Shown in pieces: positions 45,035 through 56,374 of a DNA stretch of 64,000 nucleotides. Source of the DNA: Nepenthes gracilis. Its lineage: Eukaryota > Streptophyta > Magnoliopsida > Caryophyllales > Nepenthaceae. Within the stretch, counting starts at the first letter, position 1. Every line of letters starts with the position of its first letter. A model generated the notes under the pieces. The model was given only the letters and a program-made list of their open reading frames with translations. It had not been told where the DNA came from and made no database searches. Location: contig BSYO01000014.1 of assembly GCA_033239525.1 (NCBI GenBank), positions 3,299,351-3,363,350 on the forward strand, written 5' to 3'. The translations under genes were made by a program, and so were the position numbers.

Positions 45035-46046
45035 AAAGTTTGGAGTGCTACAAATTGGCTGCAATAAAAGGCCGGAGTAGGCATTTGCCGGAATGGGTAA
45101 GTGTCAGAGTGGCAAATGCCGGAGTGAGCAAATGTTGGAGTGACCAATTTGTCAGAGTGAACAAATGTCGGAGTGACAATTACCAGAGTGAGCAAATATC
45201 GGAGTGACCAATTTACTGAAATGGACAAATATTGGAGTGGCCAATTTACCAGAGTGCTGCACAAGGTTGGAGTGGATTGCAGCTGAAGTCAATCGCGACT
45301 AGAGTGGATCAGGGGCCGGAGTGGTGTATAGTTAACATTCTAGAGGTGGTAGATGACCTGTGTAGAGTAGGTAGATGACTTGTAGAGCATGCGCTGTTTG
45401 TGCAGAGTAGGTAGCTGACTTGAAAAGTATACGCCGTCGGTACAGAGTAAGCGGCTAACTTGCAGAGTATGCGTCGTCTTTGGAAAAGCACGAGAACTGT
45501 TGAAAGCACAAAAAGGATAACTCTGGCGTAACAAATCTTTTGCAAGATCAGGCCATGAGAATATATGGGATTTGGGCCAGACGTCATTATAAACCGCACC
45601 AGGCGCTTCAAAAGAAATGTGGTGAACCATGTGTGGAACAGAGGGCAGAACGGAGTAGAAATGATCTGTGAAAGGGAGTATCGCCGTTCGCTGTTCACCA
45701 CCACACTTGTAAAATCAAAGAGCAGAGAGTGCCACAAGTAAGAGAATGAAGAGAAGAAAAGAAAGAAGAGAGAAGGAAAGTTTTCTTACTTTAAAAATTG
45801 TTTTTCTTACTCTATATCGGGTGAATTGTTAGAATTCCATCTCAGGGGTTCGTAACTAATTTTACGTAGTAGATTTTTTATAGTTTGTCTCGTGATTTTT
45901 CCTTTGATTGAAAAGGATTTTCTACGTTAAAAATCATTATGCGTTATTGTATTCATTGTGTCCACATTCTTGGTGGCTGACAGTCGTGGGGGGTTTAAGT
46001 TTTTTCGCTGCGCTAGATGAAGGTGTATCTAGGTCAAATCCCATCA
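45035..46046 (+). mobile_element. Copia-type LTR, plus orientation
   Basis: It is homologous to 63105-64000 in reverse. It has a repeat-rich U3 (45060-45320) and shared blocks: CACACTTGTAAAATCAAAGAG, GTTTTTCTTACTCTATATC, GTGATTTTTCCTTTGATTGA and TTGTGTCCACATTCTTGGTG. It ends AAATCCCATCA, after which AGTGGTATTCGAG follows, close to the TGGTATCAGAG Met-tRNA primer site of copia elements. The 5' boundary is approximate. Confidence 0.7.
45060..45320 (+). repeat. About 20-bp degenerate repeats in the copia U3
   Basis: Repeated phrases of the form GGAGTGACCAATTT and CAGAGTGAGCAAATGTC, about a dozen units of 18-22 bp. The reverse-complement counterpart is at 63760-64000. Confidence 0.8.
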
Positions 46047-46480
46047 AGTGGTATTCGAGAAATGTTGTAAACTTGCGATTTGATAACGTTGTCATCAAGG
46101 AGCTTGCCATTTAGTGTGAAGTAATTTAATGGGCAAAATAATTTTATCCTTTGGTAAGAAAAGGTGAAGAATATTTTGACCCCAAGAAGGAACGGTAAAA
46201 ACACTTAGAGAAAGAAGGTGAAGTCGGAGAATATGATGAAGGAAGAGTGGCAAGACAATAGGGATATTACAAATTACATAATCAAATTATGTCTTGCGGA
46301 TAACATTCTTTAGGAGGTCATTAGCTTGTCAAACCCAGCGGAGGTCTGGGAGAAGTTTGAGAGCCGGTATAAGTCCAAATCTCTGACAACGAGACTGCAT
46401 GTGAAGAAGCAACTCTATGGCCTACGTTTGTCAAAGGGGAATATGGAGCGAGTTGAGATGGCCAAATGCTGCAGGCCTAA
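46047..46480 (+). pseudogene. Copia primer site and gag start, truncated
   Basis: After the primer site comes a gag fragment. With frame changes it reads LSNPAEVWEKFESRYKSKSL then HVKKQLYGLRLSKGNMERVE near 46330-46460. This is the UBN2-type Gag of plant copia elements. It breaks off near 46480. Confidence 0.7.
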
Positions 46481-47339
46481 AATGTAACCGATGGTCGAGT
46501 GCTGCAAACCTAAAATATAGTCGACTTTACAATGTGTGGCAGACACATTCATTTCCTCGTCCTCTCACATCGTTAGTTAGTACGACCTACTAGTTCGGAT
46601 CCGTAAAGATTAATGAAAGTAATAAAAATGAATAAATATAACCAGAACAAATATGGGAACAAGATGATCTCAGATGTCCCCTCTCCTTGCATGCTTCCTT
46701 TTTATTCAAGTTATATGTTTCCCTTACCCAATTACTATTTTTCCTATTATTTATTATAGTTAGTAATGTATGATTACATTTGTTGAGCTGTACGCTCATT
46801 CTTACTGTTTCTCCTTCCAGATGAGAAAATTAAACTGGCGCCCAATTAATTAGAGCAAGGAGAGAACTTCCTTAAGGAGATTAGTTGAATGTCGAATGCC
46901 TGAAGATTTAGATACGTCTGTTGTAATAGAATGTAAACAATCTAGTAGTTCAATGTGGTTTGTTATTATTTTATGGTTATCGTTGTACTTCCGTAGGTTT
47001 CTAAGTTTAGCTATGCTTTCGCAATAATGTCGGATGTTTTGGATTTTATTTAGTCCTAGATGACATCTCTTTAGATCCAATACGGTAGTTAGGAATACTG
47101 TGTTGGAGCCACGGATGATATAGCTATGTGGTCTTGTGTATTGTGTTGTAGGCCAAAATATCTAAATTGGATAGTTATGTGCTTGTGCAGGTTATTTTTA
47201 ACAGATTGTATTTTTGTTTTTTTCACCCAATTGTAGAGAAAATTCTGGTAAAAGTTTTATAGAATCCATAATCATAAATTATGGGCATAAGTTTGTGTTA
47301 CCATTAATAGAGGTTATTTAAAGAGAATAACCTGGTCCA
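46481..47339. other. Unassigned DNA before A4
   Basis: No protein homology seen. A GGCGCCCAATT-like phrase near 46840 and TTGTGTATTGTGTTGTAGG near 47140 hint at pieces of LTR elements, but no boundaries are defined. Confidence 0.3.
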
Positions 47340-48254
47340 TCACAGCAACCTTCGCCACCAGCCATCCGCCGAGCTGAAATCCCTTCAGGCGTCGTGGCCC
47401 TTTGCGCAATGTGAGCTTGACATTCTTGGCCCATTTTTCATCGTAACCGGGTAAAGAAAGTTCATCATAACAGGCATCGACTACTTCACAAAGTGGGTCG
47501 AGGCCATCCCACTGCCAAGATCACCAGAATACAACGCTCTTGAGTTCGTTCGTCAGAGTATCATTAGCAGATTTAGCATTCCAGAAGTCATTGTGACTAA
47601 CAACGAGACTCAATTCTCAGAAAAACGCTTCAGCAAGTATTGCACAGGCCTTGGTATTAAGTTAGTCCACACTTCGATTGCATACCCCCAAGTGAATGGA
47701 TAGGTGAAGATCACAAACTGAACACTACTCCACAGGCTTAAGGCCAAGCTGGAGGACGTAGGGGGCTCCTGGGTAGATGAGCTCGTCTCAATCCTTTGGT
47801 CCTACCGGATAACTCCAAAGGATCCAACATGTGAGATACCCTTCAACCTTTACTACGGGACTAAAGTGGTAATCCCAGTCAAAATTGGGCTCCCAAGTTT
47901 TACAGTGAAATATTTTGACCCCTAGGGTAACTTCCAGAAGATCCGAGAACACCTAGACTTATTAGAGAAGCCCGCGATGCCGCCAGAACACGAACAACGG
48001 CTTACCAACATTGAATCGCCCGCAACTATAACAAGAAGGTGAAAGCGAGGCAGTTCGATGTCGGAGACTTGGTCTTGCAAAGCATCAAGGCCATGGGAAA
48101 GGTGGCCGACAAGAACAAGCTCTCCCCGAATTGAGAAGGGCCTTTTCTAGTTTTCGCCATCCTGCGAAACGGGGCATACAAGCTCCGAAATTAGGACGAA
48201 AAGTTGGTCCTACGGACGTAGAACGCGATCCACCTCAAGCACTACTTCTAATAA
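47340..48254 (+). pseudogene. Integrase remnant of A4
   Basis: The visible core reads KFIITGIDYFTKWVEAIPLP (first Asp kept), VIVTNNETQF (second Asp changed to Asn) and AYPQVNG-stop-VKITN (Glu changed to Lys). WSYRITPKDPTCEIPFNLYY follows, then the degraded C-terminal domain ending HLKHYF. All evidence points to a dead copy. Confidence 0.85.
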
Positions 48255-48440
48255 GGACCCAGATAGGTATTCTGCATAATTGTATGCAATCATTTGTGTG
48301 CACGATTCAATTAGTAAAATAAGAAATTCCCTTTAGCATGTCGTGTTTCTTTAGTCTCCATGTATGTATATGATTCTTGTTGCAGGTACAAACGACCTAA
48401 ATTGCCCCTAAGTCGGGAGGGTCTTCACCCTCTCATTAGT

Positions 48441-48600
48441 AAACCATGGTCATTCAGGCGGCCCGTGAGTGGTTGCATCTAAACCTGGTCATCCAGGTGG
48501 CCCATGAATGGTCGTATATAAACCCTGGTCATCCAAACGATTCATGAGTGGTCGTATCTAAACCTTGGTTATTTAAGTGGCCCATCAGTTGTCAAAAAAT
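48441..48600 (+). repeat. 40-bp tandem repeat, four units (A4)
   Basis: Four units (one of 39 bp) matching the A1 and A2 arrays, so A4 has one unit fewer. The G-rich tract CTTTGGGGGATAA follows at 48600-48612. Confidence 0.85.
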
Positions 48601-49012
48601 CTTTGGGGGATAACACAGCACATGTGACAACCTTCTACACAAAGAGATAGTATGATCAGTCAGCGATGGTCGACCGGAGCAAAATGCTCCACCAAAAAGG
48701 GCCGCCTAAGTCTACACTTGGACGACGCCACCAAGCTTTACTCACAGGCGAATACTAGGCTGGCTTAACACAAGGGATGGCCTAAAAAATGCACCCAAGA
48801 ACTCCACTCCTTAGGAAACGCCATGAACGCTAGAAACAAGGCGGGCGGCCAACTCACAGGAATCCTACCTAGTTGGCCACCGAGAATAGCAAAGAAATAA
48901 AATATAAAAAGCAGTTGTAAAAAGGCAAGAACATGCGACATGCACAAAGGTCTTCGTATTATTGCTTAATGATAAAATATTTACATAATTAAAAAATTAC
49001 AATCACCAAAAA

Positions 49013-50769
49013 CTACGGAGACGGCAGTGGCCCCTGTTTGTCTCGTGGCTCCCCCACGAGGTTGTCTCGTTGTTGTGCTAACCAATTTGACAAATTGATG
49101 AGATCCATAGAAAAATCAGGATCAACCAGCCACACAACACGCTGACTAATGTTGATCCCTTCCCACAACCGTAACAGCATCATGTCCGCGACCTCATGAG
49201 GACGAATGCAGAGGCTTAGATTGTTCTCCAGGGTAGCCATTTGCCCTGCAAGTTGATCGAGGCACCCCTTAACCTGCTCTTTTTCCTCCTTCAGACAAGC
49301 GACCTCTGCTTTCAGGCTCTCGTTCTCCGCCTCCATGCCCGCCAAGACAGACTCCAGGTTAGCCGCATCCTCTCGATACTTCACCCCCAGAGCCTCCAGC
49401 TTAGAATCAAGTCAAGCGATCTCCATGTCCCTATCGGAGATCACCATATCTCTCTGCCTAAGTGCCTTGGCAACTACACCCGAGACCTTATCAGCCTGCA
49501 CACACACAAAAAAAGAAGGTTAGAAAAGGCAAACCAAAAGACAAGATGGACAATAGAATTTATACTGCCCAAATTTTTCGTGTTCGCCTGTCTAGCCTGG
49601 CTCCCAGTCCGATGCCAAAGGTGGTGAGCAAGGAATGGGACCCTCGTGGGCAGGGTTGGCATCGACCTCAACCAAGAACTCCTCCAAGGACTCCATCCTA
49701 GCTGACTCCATGGGAATGGTGGGTGGCTCCAAAATCAGCTCCTGCTGCTTAGTTGTCATTTCCACAGCAGGTGATCCAACAGACAGCTCCTGCGTCTCAA
49801 GCGCTCCGATAGATGGATCCAGAGTCAACCCGAACAGAGCAGGCTATGCGAGAACAACACCGCCGCTCACCTTGACATTCAACCTGGCTTCATAGGCCTC
49901 AAAAGCCAGCTCCACTTCAATCTTGGAAGCGGTGCCTACAACCACAAAACACCGGGTGGAGAGATAGTTTGGCCCTGAGGACGACGAAGAAGGCGCCACC
50001 GAGGCCGCTCTCTTTTGCCTTGGATTGGGAGGACTGGCATCAAACAGGCGAGGACCTAAGATAAAGCCTTTTTTCCTCTTCTTCCCCTGCAGGACCTCCG
50101 ACGGTGGGATTTTAAGTTTCTGGACGGGAGAGGGAGGCCCCCACTTGGCCTTCTTGGCCTCAACACAAGAGATCAAGTGATCTCTCCGGAAATCTCCCAG
50201 GTTATCCACGATGAGTTTAAACAGCCAAGATAGGGACGCCGTCTCAACCTCCGAAAGCTCCCCTGTATACACATCAGGCACCTGACCCCACTCTCCGGGT
50301 AAGGGCCAGGATTCACCCACACTATAAAAAAGAACCGATTTTTCTAATTCTTCAGAGAGTCATATATGACGGTACTTATCTTGAAACCATCGTGTGGGGA
50401 CAAGGAAATCCACTCAGCTCCCTGGTTAAACTTGAAGAGCCCCCTAACCATGGATATCGTCAACAGCCTCGAGTGCTGACGGAGGAATATGCAGAGGGAA
50501 CACAGATACCTGATAGCGTTAGTGTGGAACTGAGCAATGGGGACCTGAAGCGTCCAAAAAATCGACATTAACTCATCGGGAATTGAAAGACGGAGCCCAC
50601 TCCTCAAATGGGCTTCGTATACGGTCACAAAGCTCGTAGGTGGTAGGAAATCCATGTCGTCCTTCCCAGAAACACGGGAGGCAATCTCCTGAGGAATATT
50701 ATACTCCATGTATAATACCTTCACGTCATTTTCTCTCAGGATGGAGGCGATTTCGGCGACGGATGCCAT
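49013..50769 (-). pseudogene. Antisense ORF of A4, best-preserved family-A copy
   Basis: It starts at ATG 50769 (minus). The first piece (141 residues to 50344) has ASILRENDVKVLYMEYNIPQ, VTVYEAHLRSGLRLSIPDEL, QVPIAQFHTNAIRYLCSLCI and WISLSPHDGFK. A frame change and stop near 50340 precede the second piece (50320-49844), with VPDVYTGELSEVETASLSWL, VEAKKAKWGPPSPVQKLK, a KRKK basic patch and a serine run. The last piece (49384-49013) is a coiled coil (LESVLAGMEAENESLKAEVA) ending RPHEVADMMLLRLWEGINIS. About 450 residues in total would be expected. The basic patch, Ser run and coiled coil suggest a nuclear or RNP-binding structural protein, but this is inference. Confidence 0.78.
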
Positions 50770-51214
50770 GGTCAGAATTAGGGTTTTTTTCTTTTCTACG
50801 GGTTAAGGAAGACGAAGAAATAAATGAAGGTGTAGAAAATTCAAAGTGAAACAAACAGGCGACTTAAAGACCAGTGTGAACACAAAACCGTCTCAAAAGC
50901 ATGCGACATCATTGCCACCACGTGTCGCTTCCCAACAGGGAGCCATCGAATCAGATCCTCTGACTCATTAAATATCGGGATTCTGAATAGACCGCCTGAA
51001 GACACGTGGCATACCTTTTCTGACAGGATGACTAATGGTCAACGCTTCCTTCTCCAAGCTGGCCGAAAATTTTCCAAAAACGGTCAGCAAATCCAGTCAA
51101 TATTTTGGAAATACTTGAGGCTCCTCTTCAGACGGCAACGACTCCATCATCGTCTACAAAAGACAAGCGCATCCCGTCATAAATATGCTGGAGGCTAGAA
51201 TCCAGACCACTGGC
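50770..51214. other. A4 pre-LTR region
   Basis: Element spacer upstream (minus sense) of the antisense ORF. It keeps about one unit of the 57-bp repeat (51045-51110) and no ORF. Confidence 0.45.
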
Positions 51215-51226
51215 ATGGGGGGCTAG
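51215..51226 (+). promoter_or_regulatory. 3' polypurine tract, A4
   Basis: ATGGGGGGCTAG directly before TGATGGGTAGG, the best-preserved copy of this signal in family A. Confidence 0.8.
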
Positions 51227-52316
51227 TGATGGGTAGGCCCATAGCAGGTAGGCCCAATAAGAAAAACGGCTCAAAATTCAGAAAAATCCAGATGTGCGTT
51301 TAGAAGGTCAAGATAGCGTTGACCATATGGAGCGCCAACTAAGCAGCCAACATGCTCCTCAATACAGTGAATATTTCTGTAGACCGAAAGCACTGTAGCA
51401 ACAGACCACGAAAAGAAAAAAACCTAATTGGTCTAGGTTCAATTTGGCGGACGTTTTCAAACACGATAAGTAACGATCCATTTCCCTGATTTCATGCCTT
51501 CCTTAAAGCCAATATCCTCTAAAAAAGGCATCAACAGGTTCAACGCCCTTCCCATGAGGAAGGCGTCAGATTCTCTCTTCCTGCCTACAATGGACCCTAA
51601 TGGTAACAAAAGCACAGAAGGAAGACGAATAATTTGGAGACCTGCTACCCACTCAGAAAGGAAACGACCCCAACAGATTACACCAATCAAGCCTTCCTAC
51701 TTAAGGAAAGCCGCCCGACACTAGGCAAGGATCACGTCTTCTTGGCCAAGAAAGGTCGCCCTCCTCACCGTCTATATAACCCCACAGAGTCTCCACTCTG
51801 GGGGGACACGAACACAGAAGCGAACAAAAGACAACACAGTACTACTACGGAGAAATCCTTAAGTATACTAACGTTCATTCCTAAGCAAGCAATCACTTAC
51901 TTTGAAAATCCCACTCCATGCCTTCAGATTCCAGAGACTCCACCCACTCCCCGAGATCCGTCCCTTTAAGTTTCCACGTTTTCAGGACATTGCTTCCTAT
52001 TTGTTCCCCGCGAACACTGAACTAGAAAGCTATACTCTCGACGACTCAAGAGAACGCCTCTTACATCTAAATGTTAACACTCCTACCAACCTCAATTTCA
52101 CTCTCCACCTCAATTTACGTTTCTGTTTACCTTCTTGTAATTCAAAGGCTTGTTACTAATTTGAGTGTCGGAGTATTTTCGGTGGGACAACATCCCGCCG
52201 GCACCTGACCTCTTATTTGTTGTAGTGGTGTGTAGGTCTAGACTCAATAAACGGAGCCGGATCCAAACGATCAAGCGAATCTGAATTTGTTCGAAGTCAG
52301 ATCCAGGTACACATCA
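51227..52316 (+). mobile_element. 3' LTR of A4
   Basis: 1090 bp with intact TGATGGGTAGG and GGTACACATCA ends. A TATA box (TCTATATAACCCC) lies near 51773, the W-box pair AAGGTCAAGATAGCGTTGACC is at about 51305, and the GAGTGTCGGAGTATTTTCGG block near 52163 is conserved with the other family-A LTRs. Confidence 0.9.
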
Positions 52317-53590
52317 TATTCGATTATAACTTTTTTTTTAAGAAAGAGGCTAAAAAATACACTAATATTGATATTTACTTTTTTATGAACAGATAATACT
52401 TAAAATTGTATAAAATTATATATGGAAAGATTCATTTTTTAAAGCAGTACTTGTAATAGAGAATGTAATTATATTACAAGGTTGTAATTGAATATATCAA
52501 AATTATATGATTTTCAGACTTTTTGATCTACGAATAAATATATTTGATAATAATCTAAAGAATTTTTTTGAACCTGTGGTTGTAAAAATGTTCTTTTATA
52601 AACTTTAGAATGTAAATACATGTCAATGTTAAGAGCAACGTCTATGTTATATCGTTTTAATGTTTATATCGAATTCATTTAGTCCAAGAGCTTCAATAAA
52701 ACGATTTTAAGACAAATGCTATGTAAAATAAAGATAAAGAAATGCTTTTTTAAAAATATTTTTATGTGTTTGTAACCGGCAATGGGTTGTCTTTTATGCA
52801 AAAATAAAGCAACCTGAGATAAAAAAAAAAAAGTATAATGATGATAATTGTATAAATTGTATAAATTTAAAGATATCAATCATCTAAATTAATAAAGATA
52901 TTATATAATATCATAATACAATCAATTAACAACTTATTAAACTAATAATATATCTGTGCCATTTGAACTATAAGTTGACTTTTATAATATATTATTTTTA
53001 CTCTTTATAGAAATTTGAAGGTTTTTAATCGATAACTATTGGTTATCAAAATTTTTCATTGTTACCAAAATTTATGTATTAATTTGATTTATCATTTTTA
53101 GATTTATTTAGGACGATATAGTTAATTGTCAATATTTACTTTATTTTACATCTAGCAAAAAATAAGCATAATCGGTATTATATTTTTTTTGTATATTTAT
53201 TTTGTAAGTTTACATAATCCAAATGAATTGAGATTAGGGGTATCTTAATCTTTTCAAGCAATATCAAACCCTTACCTCGAGCATTGACCCTTATTAATAA
53301 GATGCATACGAGTCAAGCTTTATCTGTTCCTTCATATTTAGATGATAGCAATTGTGCATATTAAAAGGTATGTATGAGAGTATTTCTAAAGTTAATGAAT
53401 AAATGGGTGAAGAGTAATACTCAATCTAAGTAGACACCATTCAGGAGTATGATAAATAATCAAATTAAATTCATGCCTTTATAGCTAAAGAGGAATTAAA
53501 TGTGTACAATCAGAATAGTAATAAGTTACATACTATTTTTATTACTATTTTTTCAAATAAGCTCAAATGTATCTTAATGGACAAAGTCTC
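52317..53590. other. AT-rich intergenic DNA
   Basis: No coding similarity found. The right part (53240-53590) may be leader or LTR-derived sequence of the following copia gag, but no LTR ends could be placed. Confidence 0.4.
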
Positions 53591-56000
53591 AAATGAGCTC
53601 AAACAATTCTAAATTATAAATACTTACTACAAAATTTGAAGAATTTATGACAAAAAATATAATAAATTTGATAAATTTTATACCAAGTTAAATGATATTA
53701 CAAATTTCAAATACAAACCTGATGAAAGAATTGCTAGAAACTATATTATTTGTAAATTTATGAAATCTTTTTTTACGAGATTCAAACATAATGCTATAGC
53801 TATAGAAAAGGGTAAATATCTCAACAAAATAAAAATTAAAAAACCTATTGGCTCACTACAAACTTATGACTATATGGTGTCTCAATCAAAGAGGAATAAA
53901 TCTATTGCTATAAAATTCGTCAGTGATGAACTTAAAAATGAATTTGATGTAGAATCACTCGGCGATTAAGATTTTGCTCAATGTGTAAAAAAGTTTAAAA
54001 GAGTCTTTAAAGATAAACCATTTTTTTGATAAACAAGAAAGGAACACAACCCCCATAAAAAAGTGATAAAAAGGATAATAAAGAAATTAAAGATGTAAAA
54101 ATTAGAAAACCTCAAAAGAGTACATTGCTATGAATATTATGGCTTTGCATATGTTAGAATTGAATGTCAAAATTTTAAATGTAAAAAAGGACAAGAGATT
54201 AATATCACACTAAGCAATGGCAAAGATGATGAACATAATAATAAATGATGTTTAGAAGAAAGTAAAATAAATTGTATAGTTGATGCGTCCCTAAATTCAA
54301 ATTATCATACGAATTAGGGTGTTATTTGATCTCTTCTAACGAGTCGAATTGAAGTGGTCTAATATCTATCTTTAATAATCTAGATCTTGCATACCATAAT
54401 AAATAAATGAGAGGCTAGAGGATGACAAAATTTACTTTGTAATATATCTTCTGACACTCAAATTAAAAATATTTCTATGAATAAGAGAAAGATAGAGGAT
54501 GCAAGGATTGAGTGTTTGAGTGATACTTACCCCCCCCCAAAAAAAAAGAAGGGGATTGAGTGTGAACTAGAGGATTGGGATCCGATGGATGCGCTTGGTA
54601 AAAAATGGCCTTTGAAAGCGTGGGCACTCGTAGAGAGGGTGGCTTGGAAGAAAAATTTTATAATCCTTCTGGGGCACTCGAGGGTAAGAGATTTTTGATC
54701 CCCCTTCTCGCAATGGTGAAAGGTATCTATAGAATTGGAGTCAATGTAACTTTCGTTGGATCAAGCGGCCAATGTTAGTTGCCCTAAAGAATCTGTTGAG
54801 CTATCTCAGCAATTGCGGAGGGATATATATGGCAATTGTTGCATTTTTGAAATATTGTAGAAACTGCGCTTGTCATTTTGGAGTGATATACCATACAGGT
54901 TGATATTCTTCATATATTTGTTAGGTTATTGGGATAGTTATCGTGGCAGTATTATGGCAAGTTCTGTCTATTTGCTTGTGCTGTGCTGTCGGGGCTGTTG
55001 GCAACTGTGCAAGAGGGCAACCATTGGCGTGGTACTATGCCCAACCCTAATCGCTAGCTTCGTACTAAATAGTTTTGGGTCGACCCACCTTATTCAACCG
55101 TATTGCTGTGTGAACCTTGGGCTTGACAAGTCGTGTGATGGGTTACCATTATTCAAGCTTTCCTCATCTCAAAGGGCTAAACTGGCCGCTACCATGCCTT
55201 CTGAGCCTTAGTTTTGGAAAAAACATCAGTTAGGCCGTTGCTAGTTTTGCGAATTGGGCTCTGAGCTAGCCCATAGTCTGCCAGATTCATCAATAGCATT
55301 TATGACTTTTATGAGTAGATGTGATAAGAATTTAAGAAAAATAATAATAATTTAACAACTTTGAATATGAATCAGAAAATAAGTTTGATAATCTTAAATA
55401 TGTTTATAATAAACTGCTTGAAAAATATCTAAAAATTGAAAGACCTAATAAATCTCTTAATAAAAAAATATATTTGAATTTGAAAAGGAGAAAATTATTC
55501 TTTAAATCAAATTAGATTTTGATAACAACAAATATCAATATCTTAAAATTTTAAATAATTTATTAAATAAACAAATCAAGACCCCTTACAAACAGACCTT
55601 GAAAAGGCTAACAATGATCTTAAAATATTTTTGAGTAGAATAAAAAAACTTGATCATATGTGTGGCATAGGTAAAACAGTTGAAAATAAAAAGGATCTTG
55701 TCTATACTTATTGTATGACAAAAACCAATATCAACTCTAAAATTATTTTTGTTCCGACTACATGATCCTTACGAAGAACACAACTAAAAGACAGGTATAA
55801 TATTAATCAAATAAGATAATTAGAAAGAATAATTTTGAGAACCTACCAAGAAGGTAACCCAACTCCGCCTACAGATTTGCTCCTATATGTTATAAATATG
55901 GAAAAAATTGATCAGATTTGCCCACACCATTATACATTTTATTTTCAAAATAATCACAATTAAAACAAAAAAAATGTTAACTATATTGTAAATCAAGGAA
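53591..56000 (+). pseudogene. Copia gag remnant split by a solo LTR
   Basis: The plus strand shows KFYTKLNDITNFKYKPDERI near 53670, then MKSFFTRFKHNAIAIEKGKY (53760), IGSLQTYDYMVS and an FVSDELKNEFD stretch. This is the UBN2-type Gag. A decayed zinc knuckle VHCYEYYGFAYVRIECQNF follows near 54122. The frame is cut at 54280 by a reversed LTR and resumes at 55293 (FMTFMSRCDKNL), continuing with a coiled LEKYLKIE region, LEKANNDLKIFLSRIKKLDH near 55595 and a second decayed knuckle near 55900. No protease or RT follows. Confidence 0.75.
54281..55292 (-). mobile_element. Reversed solo LTR of family-A type in copia gag
   Basis: 1012 bp from TGATGCGTCCCTAAATT to AGATTCATCA. Read on the minus strand it starts TGATGAATC and ends with the family-A tail (AATTTAGGGACGCATCA), plus the block matching TTTGAGTGTC-AGAAG near 54455. 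It is flanked by ATAGT (54276-54280) and ATAGC (55293-55297), a 5-bp target duplication with one mismatch. The open frames inside it (54477-54698, 54870-55211) have no support as genes. Confidence 0.72.
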
Positions 56001-56320
56001 TAAGTTACCAAATTAATAAAAAAAGTTTAGTCCAAAAAGAAAGTATTGACCAAAAAGAATAATATTGCATACCAAAAAAAGCATTATCGATAAAAAAGAA
56101 TTTCTCTCATTTTTTTTATTTTATCATTTTTATTACTTCTATTTTTTTAAAAAAAATGTTGGGGTAGCCTCTGGGCACTCTTCAGGTCCTCTCTGTTTAC
56201 CTTCATCGCCTCCCCCACCCACCTGCACTTTTTCAAATAATTTATGAATAATGGCCAAAGACCAACTACCTGACCTCCTTCTCTCCGAGTATTGAATCAA
56301 AATCCTATCTCCTGCTCGTG
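56001..56320. other. Region upstream of the candidate gene
   Basis: AT-rich DNA, then a pyrimidine-rich patch (56185-56290). It presumably includes the promoter of the next gene. No ORF is supported. Confidence 0.35.
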
Positions 56321-56330
56321 CTTTATAAAT
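56321..56330 (+). promoter_or_regulatory. Candidate TATA box
   Basis: CTTTATAAATTT about 50 bases before the ATG at 56375. Confidence 0.35.
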
Positions 56331-56374
56331 TTAAGTGGAAGAAGGGAAGTGAATAGACGAGGGTTTATAAGGGA

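Larger units (their letters stand above)
47340..52316 (+). mobile_element. 5'-truncated Tat element A4
   Basis: The 3' half of a family-A element begins abruptly inside the integrase zinc-binding region at about 47340 and runs through the tandem repeats, antisense ORF and polypurine tract to the 3' LTR. The 5' LTR, gag and RT are missing, so a deletion or rearrangement joined it to the preceding DNA. Confidence 0.87.

Noticed and set aside
46850..47080. 76-residue minus-strand frame
   Set aside because: No recognisable motif, no promoter or splice context; treated as chance.
54870..55211. 113-residue frame, hydrophobic and Cys-rich
   Set aside because: It lies inside the reversed solo LTR and shows no recognisable domain.
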